Shown here: positions 26,151-34,564 of the stretch, one piece after another | How positions within the stretch are numbered: position 1 is the first letter of the stretch | Layout: each line of letters begins with the position of its first letter | NCBI RefSeq assembly: GCF_018224885.1 | Contig: NZ_JAGTXB010000001.1 | Coordinates: 124,001 to 188,000 of the forward strand | Origin: Chitinophaga hostae | Lineage (GTDB): Bacteria; Bacteroidota; Bacteroidia; Chitinophagales; Chitinophagaceae | Direction: 5' to 3' | Length of the DNA stretch: 64,000 bases | Notes under the pieces: model-generated | The model's database searches: none | Told to the model about the DNA's origin: nothing | What the model saw: the letters and a program-made list of their open reading frames with translations, nothing else | Program-made: the position numbers and the translations under genes

Positions 26151-27482
26151 TCAGGTAAAGTATTTGGTAATACCTGGTTTTGCGTAAGCATAGTTGCCCG
26201 ATGCATCCGGCATAACCGGTGGTTGCGCATCAAAAGCATATGTTTTAGGATGCAGGTCCAGTCCGGAATTCAGCGCTACATTCCAGTCGATCACCTGGCC
26301 GGAATAAGTAGCCAAACGGCCTATGATGGCGCTGAGTGTTGTCTGAGCCCCTCTTTCCGCATCTGCAAATTTGTATTCTCCCTTTGCGATGGCGGCAAAC
26401 AGTTCATCGTGTTCTGTCTGATAAGGGTTGTTTTCTTTCGATTTATCAAACTGGTACAGGACTTTACCTTTGTGATCCACGATCTGTGCTTTATCGCAGA
26501 AGATGCGACCCTTGGTACCCACAATTTCCTCATCTACTTTACTGGGGGCATCTTTCCAATGACGACACTGGCTATTCATTACCACGCCATTGCGGTAGCG
26601 GTATTCAACGTAGTGGTGATCATAAATTTCACCATATTCCTTACCGGTACGTACTGCGCGGCCGCCCATGCCACTCGCGGTTACCGGCGTTTCGCCCATA
26701 AACCAGTTACCTACGTCAATATTGTGAATATGTTGTTCTACGATATGATCGCCACACAGCCAGTTGAAATAGTACCAGTTACGCATCTGGTATTCCATTT
26801 CGGTATACTCGGGCTTACGTGGTTTTACCCACAGCGCGCCCTGGTTCCACCATACCTGTGCTGATAACATATCGCCGATGATACCATCTTTATAGCGTTT
26901 GTACAGTTCGCGGTAAGAGTTCTGATAGCGACGCTGCAGTCCTACTACTACGTTCAGTTTTTTCGTTTTGGCTACAGCAGCAGCTTCCAGTACTTTTTTA
27001 ATACCTGCCGGATCTGTTGCTACCGGCTTTTCCATGAACACATGTTTGCCTTGCCTGATTGCCTCTTCAAAATGAATAGGCCTGAAACCCGGAGGGGTAG
27101 CCAGTATTACTACATCGGCCAGCGCAATGGCTTGTTTATAGGCGTCGAAGCCCAGGAATTTATTGCTTTCGGGAACGTTTACCCGGCTGGCTTTATCCCC
27201 TAATGCTTCTTTAATATTGTCGTAGCTGTCTTTCAGTCTGTCGGGGAAAGCATCTGCCATTGCCACCAGCTGCACATTTTCTTTAGTGCTCAGGGCTTGG
27301 GTGGCAGCCCCGGTTCCACGGCCACCACAGCCGATCAGGGCAATTTTAATAACATCGGATGATCCGGAGAAAAAGTTTGCTTTGGAAAGAATAGGCATCG
27401 CCAGCAGCCCACCTGCAAGCAAAGAAGTTTGCTTTACAAATTCGCGGCGGCCTTCACCGTGGAATTTTTTTTCGTTGTCCAT
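26151..27482 (-). CDS. Tat-exported Gfo/Idh/MocA family oxidoreductase (second)
   Basis: A 443-residue NAD(P)-dependent oxidoreductase with a twin-arginine signal (GRREFVKQTSLLAGG, Arg12-Arg13). The dinucleotide motif GCGGRGTG follows, and the family EKP motif is intact in HVFMEKPVATD. The C-terminal substrate domain contains WYYFNWLCGDHIVEQHIHN, typical of the Bacteroidota group that acts on glycosides in the periplasm. It is 42 bp downstream of the SUMF1-fold gene on the same strand. With the divergent isomerase this suggests processing of an oxidised sugar, but no substrate can be assigned. Confidence 0.9.
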   Translation of the reverse strand: MDNEKKFHGEGRREFVKQTSLLAGGLLAMPILSKANFFSGSSDVIKIALIGCGGRGTGAATQALSTKENVQLVAMADAFPDRLKDSYDNIKEALGDKASRVNVPESNKFLGFDAYKQAIALADVVILATPPGFRPIHFEEAIRQGKHVFMEKPVATDPAGIKKVLEAAAVAKTKKLNVVVGLQRRYQNSYRELYKRYKDGIIGDMLSAQVWWNQGALWVKPRKPEYTEMEYQMRNWYYFNWLCGDHIVEQHIHNIDVGNWFMGETPVTASGMGGRAVRTGKEYGEIYDHHYVEYRYRNGVVMNSQCRHWKDAPSKVDEEIVGTKGRIFCDKAQIVDHKGKVLYQFDKSKENNPYQTEHDELFAAIAKGEYKFADAERGAQTTLSAIIGRLATYSGQVIDWNVALNSGLDLHPKTYAFDAQPPVMPDASGNYAYAKPGITKYFT

Positions 27483-27524
27483 AAATGAATAAGATTTTTT
27501 TAGATTTTAGTATGTTGAGTCTGT

Positions 27525-28490
27525 CTAACGTGCACCTTTATACTTAGCAACCATGTCTTCAAAAAACTGTTCTGCTTCTGCTTTTGTTGGTTGTTTTACG
27601 GGCCTCACTATTCTGAATCCTACAAAAGGGGCGTCTGCGTTCCACCAGGAGCTTTTAGGGATTTGCGGGTCCCTGCGATTCCATATAGGATCTGATTTTA
27701 ACCGGGCTGCACTGCGAAGCAATGGTGCTTCATCCTGGAAGCTGCCGCCTTTCAGTAACCGGGGTGTTTTTGCAGTGGGCACTGTCCATGGGTCCTGGTC
27801 TTTCGCATTGGCGATTCCATTTTCATCGTATTGGTCAAGGGTCCATTCTTCCACATTGCCCAGCATATCGTACAATCCCCAGGCATTGGGTTTCAGTTGT
27901 CCTACCTTATGATATTTCTGCTCGCTGTTACCTTTAAACCATGCATATTCTTTCAGCTGACCGGCGTCGGCGCCGAAAGGATAAGCGGTGGCTGCTCCGG
28001 CTCTGCAGGCATATTCCCACTCTGCTGCCGTTGGCAAACGATAGAATACCCCGGTTTTGATGTACAGCCATTTGCAATACATGAGGGCGCCATACTGGCT
28101 CATGCTATTGGCGGGGAAGCCGCCAGCCTTGCCCATTCCCAGCGTAAGATCAATATATGGAGGACTGGGGCGGGTCATACCGTCCGGTACCGGCGTTTTA
28201 TCTTTTTCTGCGTCTGAATAAATATCGTATTCGTCAAAGGTCACTTCAGTGGCGCCCATCCAGAAATCAGAGATCTGTACATTCTTTGCGGGGCCTTCGT
28301 CTTTGTTCCTTCCTTTTTCATTATCGGGGCTGCCGAGTTTAAAACTGCCTCCTTTTATGGGTACCATTTTAAAACTGACATCGGTGCCGGGAATTTGCTG
28401 GCTATAAATTTCAAATGCCTGGTTTGATTGCGCTACCACCACCTGGCTGAGCAATCCACTCAGCAGTAAGGTCACATACTGTTTAGTCAT
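27525..28490 (-). CDS. SUMF1/formylglycine-generating-enzyme-fold secreted protein
   Basis: A 321-residue protein with a signal peptide (residues 1-20, ending VVVAQ) and an FGE/SUMF1 domain (about 40-300). Family landmarks are clear: FKMVPIKGGSFKLGS, ATEVTFDEYD, YRLPTAAEWEYACRAG, DMLGNVEEWT, LLKGGSF and VGFRIVR. The catalytic cysteine pair of true formylglycine-generating enzymes is not seen near the C terminus (the segment is SSWWNADAPFVGFR), so it should not modify sulfatases. It also resembles GldJ-type gliding proteins. It lies upstream of the second Gfo/Idh gene in the same operon. Confidence 0.85.
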   Translation of the reverse strand: MTKQYVTLLLSGLLSQVVVAQSNQAFEIYSQQIPGTDVSFKMVPIKGGSFKLGSPDNEKGRNKDEGPAKNVQISDFWMGATEVTFDEYDIYSDAEKDKTPVPDGMTRPSPPYIDLTLGMGKAGGFPANSMSQYGALMYCKWLYIKTGVFYRLPTAAEWEYACRAGAATAYPFGADAGQLKEYAWFKGNSEQKYHKVGQLKPNAWGLYDMLGNVEEWTLDQYDENGIANAKDQDPWTVPTAKTPRLLKGGSFQDEAPLLRSAARLKSDPIWNRRDPQIPKSSWWNADAPFVGFRIVRPVKQPTKAEAEQFFEDMVAKYKGAR

Positions 28491-28665
28491 CTAACGTGTT
28501 TGAAAATATAAGTCGGTGAATCTAAAAAAAACTAACGGGGAAAGCAATATTTTTTTATGAATGCGAAAAAACGCTGATGAATTGAAAATTTTTCATGAAA
28601 ATTAGCATTTCCTTGCAAAAGCGATTAAATTTAGCTCTTGTCATCTTTACAATCAATCTAACGTT

Positions 28666-29598
28666 ATGGAAAGAAGAAAATTCCTGCAAAACGGCACACT
28701 TGCCGGTATTTCTGCGCTCGCGCTGGGCAGTACCGGCAATACGGCGCAGGCCGCCGCCCCAGCCAGTACCAGCGATGCAAAAGGGAAACCGTTTAATATG
28801 AACTATGGCCCGCATGATGGCATGTTTAAAAACAGCGCCGGCAGCGATTTCCTGGATCAGATAAAATATGCTTACGATCAGGGATTCCGGTCTATTGAAG
28901 ATAACGGGATGTTAGGACGCCCCGCCGCCGAACAGGCTAAGATCGGTGAGTTGCTGAATAAACTAGGCATGACCATGGGCGTGTTTGTAGTAGATACCGG
29001 CAACAACTGGAAAACTTCGCTAACCACCGGCAAACAGGAGTTTAAAGATGCCTTTATCAAAACCTGTAAAGAAAGCGTGGAAACCGCCAAGCGCTGTAAT
29101 GCCAAATGGGCAACAGTAGTGCCGGGGTATTTTGAACGCAATCTCCCGATAGGCGTACAAACCGCCAACGTAGTGGATGCACTGCGCAGTGGCGCAGAAA
29201 TATTTGAGCCACATGGCCTGGTGATGGTGCTGGAGCCGCTGAGCGACAACCCTGACCTGTTTCTCCGTACTGCAGAACAGAGCTTTGAAATATGTAAGGC
29301 AGTGAAAAGTCCCTCCTGCAAAATATTATACGACATCTATCACATGCAGCGCAACACCGGCAACCTGATCCCTGTAATGGATTGGTGCTGGGACGAAATT
29401 GCGTATATCCAGATAGGTGATAACCCTGGCCGCAAAGAACCCGGCACCGGGGAAATCAATTATAAAAATATCTTTAAGCATCTCCATAAAAAAGGATACA
29501 AGGGTGTACTGGGTATGGAACATGGTAATGCCAGCCAGGGAAAAGAAGGCGAAGCTGCCCTGATCAAAGCATACAGAGACGCAGATAGCTTCCTGTAA
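28666..29598 (+). CDS. Tat-exported TIM-barrel isomerase (hydroxypyruvate isomerase-like)
   Basis: A 310-residue xylose-isomerase-like TIM barrel with a twin-arginine leader (MERRKFLQNG, Arg3-Arg4, signal to about residue 30). Likely metal ligands appear in the usual order: Glu in MVLEPLSD, Asp and His in YDIYHMQ, and Glu in GMEHG. The QIGDNPGRKEPGTGEINY segment matches hydroxypyruvate isomerase relatives. It is divergent from the SUMF1-Gfo/Idh operon (175 bp). In Bacteroidota similar proteins act on keto-sugar glycosides, so it may be a lyase or epimerase instead of a true hydroxypyruvate isomerase. Confidence 0.85.
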   Translation: MERRKFLQNGTLAGISALALGSTGNTAQAAAPASTSDAKGKPFNMNYGPHDGMFKNSAGSDFLDQIKYAYDQGFRSIEDNGMLGRPAAEQAKIGELLNKLGMTMGVFVVDTGNNWKTSLTTGKQEFKDAFIKTCKESVETAKRCNAKWATVVPGYFERNLPIGVQTANVVDALRSGAEIFEPHGLVMVLEPLSDNPDLFLRTAEQSFEICKAVKSPSCKILYDIYHMQRNTGNLIPVMDWCWDEIAYIQIGDNPGRKEPGTGEINYKNIFKHLHKKGYKGVLGMEHGNASQGKEGEAALIKAYRDADSFL

Positions 29599-29697
29599 AA
29601 GAATTACGAATTGGGAATTACGGATTTGTGGGTAGATAATAGCAAATGATCCTACCAGCAAATCCGTAATTCGTAATTCCCAATTCGTAATTCTTTT
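29597..29697. repeat. Long inverted repeat, ATTACGA-word family (copy 3)
   Basis: Left arm 29597-29635, right arm from 29652. Outer parts match exactly (AAGAATTACGAATTGGGAA), but the right arm has one extra 7-bp GAATTAC unit, as if the word count had changed by slippage. It begins inside the stop codon of the isomerase gene. The right arm ends in a T run, so it could act as a terminator for that gene. Confidence 0.88.
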
Positions 29698-29729
29698 TTC
29701 GTTACCTTAACTAGTAAAAATAATCTGCT

Positions 29730-30092
29730 ATGGGTTTCCTGATCCGTATACTAGTTAGTGCATTAGCTGCCATGTTAACCGCCTACCTGCTAAACCCCGC
29801 AGTGAAGGTCGACAGCTTTGTAACAGCGTTGATACTGGCTTTAGTGCTGGCTTTGTTAAATGCCCTGGTAAAACCAATTCTTATTTTTCTTACGTTTCCT
29901 GTAACTATCATTACACTGGGACTCTTCCTGTTTGTTATCAATGCCCTGATCATTTTGCTGGCTGCCAAACTGGTGCCTGGATTTAAAGTAGATGGGTTCT
30001 GGTGGGCATTACTTTTCAGTATTGTGATGACTATCATCAACAGTATCATGATAAGCCTTGCCGGCGGCAACAACAAAAACAACAACGACTAG
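29730..30092 (+). CDS. Phage holin family 4_2 (YvlD-like) membrane protein
   Basis: A 120-residue protein with four membrane segments covering almost the whole length (about 5-22, 27-48, 55-80, 87-112) and a short Asn/Lys tail. This is the YvlD-like family named after phage holins, but it is widespread in chromosomes away from phage genes. Role unknown; an envelope stress role is often suggested. It is 34 bp upstream of the E1 dehydrogenase gene, probably by chance of operon layout. Confidence 0.85.
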   Translation: MGFLIRILVSALAAMLTAYLLNPAVKVDSFVTALILALVLALLNALVKPILIFLTFPVTIITLGLFLFVINALIILLAAKLVPGFKVDGFWWALLFSIVMTIINSIMISLAGGNNKNNND

Positions 30093-30126
30093 CATTTCGC
30101 TTTACTGCCAGTTAAAAAAATAACCC

Positions 30127-32100
30127 ATGCATTTTGATCGGTCGGACCTGAGCAATGCACAATTAATATCTTTCTATAAAGCCCTGGTTTATCCCCGGCT
30201 TGTAGAGGAAAAAATGCTGTTATTACTTCGCCAGGGGAAAATAAGTAAATGGTTTTCCGGCATAGGCCAGGAAGCAATTGCGGTAGGCGCTACCCTTGCA
30301 CTGGATACCGACGAGTGGATTATGCCGCTGCATCGCAACCTCGGTGTATTTACCACCAGGCAAATGCCCCTCGACAAACTACTCCTGCAATGGCAGGGCA
30401 GTGAAAATGGCTACAGCAAAGGGCGCGAGCGTTCTTTTCATTTTGGCAGTAACCTGCATCATATCTGCGGAATGATTTCTCATCTGGGGCCTCAACTGTC
30501 TATCGCCGACGGTATTGCGCTGGCATACCAGTTAAAAAAGGAAAAAAAAGTAGCCCTCGCCTTTACCGGCGAAGGGGGAACCAGCGAAGGAGAATTCCAT
30601 GAAGCATTGAATGTGGCAGCCGTATGGGGGCTTCCCGTTATATTTCTTATTGAAAACAATGGCTACGGGCTTAGCACTCCTGTAAGCGAACAATATCATT
30701 GTGCCAGCCTGGTCGACAAAGCCATCGGGTATGGCATGGAAGGCGTACAAATAGATGGCAACAACCTGCTGGAAGTATACCAAACCATGCGTACCGCCCG
30801 GGCTTATGCCATACAGGAACAGAAACCGGTGTTAATAGAGGCCATGACCTTCCGCATGCGTGGCCACGAAGAAGCCAGCGGCGTAAAATACGTGCCTCCT
30901 GCCCTGTTTGAGGAATGGAGTAAAAAGGATCCTATTCTTCAATACGAAGCATGGCTGCAGGAAACACATCTTCTTGCTGCTGCCGATATCGCCCGTATCC
31001 GCGATGAACTGAAACATGAAATTGAAGCGAATGTAGCCCGTGGACTGGTTGAGAAGCCTGTTATTGCCAACACTTCCAATGAACTAGGCGACCTGTATGC
31101 TTCCGCACCCGCCGTGGTGGCCGCCGAAGGAGTATCTTCCGAAAAAAGGTTTATCAACGCAATTTCCGAAGGGTTAAAACAAGCCATGGAAATGCATCCT
31201 GAGCTGATCCTGATGGGACAGGACATTGCCGAATATGGAGGCGCCTTTAAAATTACAGAAGGCTTTGTGGAGCTTTTTGGGAAAGAGAGGGTACGTAATA
31301 CGCCGCTCTGTGAAAGCGCCATCCTGGGCGCTGCGCTGGGGCTGGCTATCGGCGGCTTCAAAAGCGTGGTAGAAATGCAGTTTGCCGATTTTGTTACCTG
31401 TGGCTTTAACCAGATTGTCAACAACCTGGCTAAAATACATTACCGCTGGGGCCAAACCGCCGACGTGGTGATCCGCATGCCCGCCGGAGGCGGTGTTGGC
31501 GCGGGGCCGTTTCATTCTCAAAGCAATGAAGCCTGGTTTACCCACATTCCTGGTTTGAAGGTGGTATATCCGGCTTTTCCGGAAGATGCCAAAGGCCTGC
31601 TCACCGCCGCTATCGCCGATCCCAACCCGGTGATGTATTTCGAGCATAAGGCCCTTTATCGCAGTATCAGCAGCTATGTACCGGAAAACTACTACTCTAT
31701 TGAAATCGGAAAAGCCTCTCTAATACAATCGGGCGACGATATCAGCATTATTACCTACGGAAGCGGCGTTCACTGGGCCATGGAATACGCTACCCAACAT
31801 CCGGAAATATCCATCGGCATCCTCGACCTCCGTACCCTGCTGCCACTGGATTATACGGCTATCCGGGCCATAGTGGCGGCAACCGGCAAAGTGCTGGTGC
31901 TCCATGAAGATACCCTCACCGGCGGGTTTGGCGCCGAAATCAGCGCCTGGATCGCGGAACACTGCTTCCATTTACTGGACGCCCCCGTAATGCGGTGTGG
32001 CAGCCTGGATACCCCGGTTCCTTTTGCAGGTGCGCTGGAAAAAAATTTTCTCGCCAAATCAAGACTGGGGGCCTATATACAGCAATTAATGGCATGGTAA
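30127..32100 (+). CDS. Fused 2-oxoacid dehydrogenase E1, alpha plus beta subunits
   Basis: A 657-residue fusion. Residues 1-325 are an E1 alpha domain with the thiamine diphosphate motif GEGG (148-151) to NN (177-178); the usual GDG is GEG. Residues 335-657 are an E1 beta domain (LMGQDIAEYGGAFKITEGF, then FADFVTCGFNQIVNN and PFHSQSNEAWF, and a transketolase C-terminal part). Such fusions in Bacteroidota act as branched-chain 2-oxoacid (2-oxoisovalerate) or related dehydrogenase E1. No E2 or E3 gene is nearby, so the E2 partner must come from elsewhere. Confidence 0.93.
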   Translation: MHFDRSDLSNAQLISFYKALVYPRLVEEKMLLLLRQGKISKWFSGIGQEAIAVGATLALDTDEWIMPLHRNLGVFTTRQMPLDKLLLQWQGSENGYSKGRERSFHFGSNLHHICGMISHLGPQLSIADGIALAYQLKKEKKVALAFTGEGGTSEGEFHEALNVAAVWGLPVIFLIENNGYGLSTPVSEQYHCASLVDKAIGYGMEGVQIDGNNLLEVYQTMRTARAYAIQEQKPVLIEAMTFRMRGHEEASGVKYVPPALFEEWSKKDPILQYEAWLQETHLLAAADIARIRDELKHEIEANVARGLVEKPVIANTSNELGDLYASAPAVVAAEGVSSEKRFINAISEGLKQAMEMHPELILMGQDIAEYGGAFKITEGFVELFGKERVRNTPLCESAILGAALGLAIGGFKSVVEMQFADFVTCGFNQIVNNLAKIHYRWGQTADVVIRMPAGGGVGAGPFHSQSNEAWFTHIPGLKVVYPAFPEDAKGLLTAAIADPNPVMYFEHKALYRSISSYVPENYYSIEIGKASLIQSGDDISIITYGSGVHWAMEYATQHPEISIGILDLRTLLPLDYTAIRAIVAATGKVLVLHEDTLTGGFGAEISAWIAEHCFHLLDAPVMRCGSLDTPVPFAGALEKNFLAKSRLGAYIQQLMAW

Positions 32101-32171
32101 CAACCCCATTGATTGGGAATTTGCCCCGAAAGTTTTAATTTGCATCCGGAATAAAATAAAATCATTATACT

Positions 32172-32315
32172 ATGTTGACGAATCTTTTAACAGTAGTACA
32201 CACCACTAACTTTTATAAAGTTGGCGATAGTATTGGTCACTTCTTGGCGCCTGTAGCCATTATCGTTTTTGCTGCTATGTTTATATACGCCTGGGTGAAG
32301 TACGCAAAAATCTAA
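32172..32315 (+). CDS. Small single-pass membrane protein (47 residues)
   Basis: A 47-residue frame starting MLTNLLTVVHTTNFYKVGDS, followed by a single membrane helix (about 22-42, APVAIIVFAAMFIYAW) and a short basic end (KYAKI). It lies between the E1 gene and a strong terminator, 71 bp after E1. Start, stop, a clear helix and the terminator right after it support a real gene. Function unknown; it may accompany a membrane complex. Confidence 0.6.
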   Translation: MLTNLLTVVHTTNFYKVGDSIGHFLAPVAIIVFAAMFIYAWVKYAKI

Positions 32316-32350
32316 CAACATCCGCTTTTTCACATCGCACTATATAACAA

Positions 32351-32380
32351 AAAGGCTTCCTGTAACGGGAAGCCTTTTTT
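32351..32380 (+). terminator. Intrinsic terminator after the small membrane protein
   Basis: Stem AAAGGCTTCC (32351-32360) with GGAAGCCTTT (32368-32377), a 7-base loop, then T residues. It ends the holin-E1-small protein transcript. Confidence 0.85.
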
Positions 32381-32476
32381 GCTTTCAGCCATTGGCAACC
32401 AGCTTTTAGGGCGCTGATGCCTGGACCAGTTATATTTATATCAGATCATTGCTTAAGATCGGGACCGCTTGTTAAC

Positions 32477-33022
32477 TTATTCTTCCTCTGGCCGGATGTA
32501 TTGATTATAGTATTGTTCTGTACAGCGCAGGTTTTCTTCGTCAAAGCATACCAGTATCACTTCCTCCATCTCGGGATGCTCTTCCAGGTATTTTACAATA
32601 GTGCCCATCGCAATAGATGCCGCTAGTTCTTTAGGGAAGCGATAAATACCCGTGCTAATATTAGGGAAAGCAACCGATACCAGGTGATGCCTGGTGGCCA
32701 GCTCCAGCGAATGCTGGTAACAATTGGCCAATAATACTTCTTCATTGCGGCTGCCATTATTCCATACGGGGCCAACCGTGTGAATAACATGTTTTGCCGG
32801 CAACCGGCCCGCGGTGGTAATAACCGCCTCTCCTGTTTTGCAACCTCCCTGGCGGGCTACAATTGCTCTGCAGTCGGCCAGTATAGCTGGGCCGCCTGCA
32901 CGGTGAATAGCGCCATCCACACCGCCACCACCTAACAGAGAGCTGTTGGCTGCATTAACAATGGCGTCTGCCTTGATCCGGGTAATATCGCCCTGGATAA
33001 TCTTGATTTTTCTGAATGCCAT
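32477..33022 (-). CDS. Macro domain protein, O-acetyl-ADP-ribose deacetylase-like
   Basis: A 181-residue macro domain, which binds or hydrolyses ADP-ribose derivatives. Family signatures: [22 protein letters not shown] (adenosine and distal ribose contacts), IHTVGPVW, and [11 protein letters not shown] (phosphate loop). The set matches the MacroD/YmdB type, which removes ADP-ribose from proteins or deacetylates O-acetyl-ADP-ribose. It starts 3 bp after the NYN-LOTUS stop on the same strand, so the two are almost certainly co-transcribed. Confidence 0.93.
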   Translation of the reverse strand: MAFRKIKIIQGDITRIKADAIVNAANSSLLGGGGVDGAIHRAGGPAILADCRAIVARQGGCKTGEAVITTAGRLPAKHVIHTVGPVWNNGSRNEEVLLANCYQHSLELATRHHLVSVAFPNISTGIYRFPKELAASIAMGTIVKYLEEHPEMEEVILVCFDEENLRCTEQYYNQYIRPEEE

Positions 33023-33025
33023 GGG

Positions 33026-33796
33026 TTATACTGTTCTTACATATACCAGCTTCCCGGTTTTTTTGCCGCTTTCCCGGATATCAATTTCAAAATTGGGAAA
33101 GCTTTTCAACAACTGCAACAGCTTATTAAAACCGTAGTTACGGGCATCAAAATCGGGTTGTTTCTTCAGCAACAGGTTACCCAGTTCTCCCAGGTAGGCC
33201 CATCCATCTTCATCCGCAATATCGTTTACGCTGGTAGATAATAGCGTGATCAATTGTTTATCCGCTTTACTGATGCTGTTTCGTTTTCCTTTGGCAGACT
33301 TAGGTTTGCCGGTATCGGTATCCGCGTCGGCATCTGTATCCGTTTTCTTTCTGACCTGTAATATTTCCAGGTAAATAAATTTATCGCAGGCCGCCCTGAA
33401 CGCGCTGGGCGTTTTTTGCTCTCCCATGCCGTATACTCTCATCCCTGCTTCCCGCAGGCGGGTGGCCAATCGTGTAAAATCGCTGTCGCTCGATACCAGG
33501 CAAAAACCATCTACCCGCCCGGTATATAAAATATCCATGGCATCAATGATCATGGCCGAATCAGTGGCATTTTTCCCGGACGTATAACTGTATTGCTGAA
33601 TGGGCGTAATGGCATAATCCAACAACACACTTTTCCAACCCACCACAGTAGGCTTGGTCCAATCGCCATAAATTCTTTTAAAGGTTGGGTTGCCATATTT
33701 AGCCACTTCTTCCAGCATACCCTTTATATTATGATAAGGTATATTGTCGGCATCAATCAGTACCGCGAGGCGGAGGTCACTCGTTGTATTATCCAT
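33026..33796 (-). CDS. NYN nuclease domain protein with LOTUS/OST-HTH domain
   Basis: A 256-residue protein. The ATG at 33796 (MDNTTSDLRLAVLIDADNI) is preferred over the upstream frame start at 33844 because the family begins there. The N-terminal NYN domain (PIN-like RNase fold) shows the acidic residues in LIDADNIPY and LVSSDSDFTRLA. A Lys/Asp-rich linker (about 165-185) leads to a LOTUS/OST-HTH domain (WAYLGELGNLLLKKQPDFDARNYG), which binds RNA. Likely an RNA nuclease. Its partner gene encodes a macro domain protein 3 bp downstream. Confidence 0.9.
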   Translation of the reverse strand: MDNTTSDLRLAVLIDADNIPYHNIKGMLEEVAKYGNPTFKRIYGDWTKPTVVGWKSVLLDYAITPIQQYSYTSGKNATDSAMIIDAMDILYTGRVDGFCLVSSDSDFTRLATRLREAGMRVYGMGEQKTPSAFRAACDKFIYLEILQVRKKTDTDADADTDTGKPKSAKGKRNSISKADKQLITLLSTSVNDIADEDGWAYLGELGNLLLKKQPDFDARNYGFNKLLQLLKSFPNFEIDIRESGKKTGKLVYVRTV

Positions 33797-33856
33797 TGTG
33801 TTTGTTTTTGGGATGAATGGGGTGACACTAGCAAATGTAGCCAATTACTGAAAACT

Positions 33857-33903
33857 AAAAACGTGTTGACTACAGTAATTGAACTGCTGCCAACACGTTT
33901 TTT
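33857..33903 (-). terminator. Intrinsic terminator after dps
   Basis: ACGTGTTG (from 33861) and CAACACGT (to 33898) form the stem. Read on the minus strand, the hairpin runs into TTTTTAGTTTT. It lies 14 bp past the dps stop codon and before the NYN gene start. Confidence 0.75.
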
Positions 33904-33917
33904 ATAGCAAGAAAAAT

Positions 33918-34388
33918 TTATTTGAGATATGAACGTATCATCCAGGCCAGTTTGAGGTGTTTCTGCATCATTTGTGTAGCAAAATCAGCAGCGCCTTTGT
34001 CCTTGTACTTTTCGTCAAACTCATCGATCAGTCTGCGTAAATTGCGTATAATCGTTTCGTGATCATCCAGCAATTCCTGCAATTGCTTTTTCTGGTCATT
34101 GGAGTATTCAGATTCCAGCAGGTTGGTGAGCTTTAATACATCTGCGTAACGGCCTTCTGCATAATGCCCGATGGAACGGATATATTCCGCTACTTCATCG
34201 CCATACTCTTCCAGCTCTTCATATTGCTCTTCATAGAACTTGTGCATTTCCATGAAATTAGTGCCTTCTATATTCCAGTGAGAATTACGTGTTTTAGCAT
34301 AAATCAACAGTTCATCTGCCAGGACCTTATTCAACTCCAATGCGATTTGTTTTGTGTTTTCTGCTGAAACACCAATATTTACTTTCAT
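33918..34388 (-). CDS. dps: Dps-family ferritin-like DNA protection protein
   Basis: A 156-residue four-helix protein of the Dps/bacterioferritin-like type. The ferroxidase-site pattern at the dimer face is visible: NSHWNIEG (His) and then EMHKFYEEQYEELEEYGDEVAEYI (Asp/Glu). Dps stores iron and shields DNA during oxidative or starvation stress. The N terminus MKVNIGVSAENTKQ is short, so DNA binding by a basic tail is not expected. It is transcribed alone, with its own terminator, and is divergent from the MFS gene. Confidence 0.93.
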   Translation of the reverse strand: MKVNIGVSAENTKQIALELNKVLADELLIYAKTRNSHWNIEGTNFMEMHKFYEEQYEELEEYGDEVAEYIRSIGHYAEGRYADVLKLTNLLESEYSNDQKKQLQELLDDHETIIRNLRRLIDEFDEKYKDKGAADFATQMMQKHLKLAWMIRSYLK

Positions 34389-34527
34389 ATCATTGAATTT
34401 TTTTGGTTATTTAAATTTACAACTTTGGGAGATAGCTAATTATGATGGTTGTCATGATTTAACAACCGGTTAATATAAACAGGCGATCCCCTGTTTTTGT
34501 TCTCGCTTTCCCGAAGACGCAATTACT

Positions 34528-34560
34528 TTGCTAAAATTGTACCATAGTTCCTAATTTTGC
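34528..34560 (+). promoter_or_regulatory. Promoter of the MFS gene, start codon next to the transcript start
   Basis: TTTG (34528-34531), a 21-base gap, then TAATTTTG (34553-34560): a full match to both Bacteroidota promoter boxes. The ATG begins 5 bases after the last G, so transcription should start at or within a few bases of the start codon, giving a leaderless or nearly leaderless mRNA. Confidence 0.7.
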
Positions 34561-34564
34561 AGGC

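Noticed and set aside
27525..28490. Formylglycine-generating enzyme for sulfatase activation
   Set aside because: The catalytic cysteine pair is missing at the C terminus, and no sulfatase gene is in the window.
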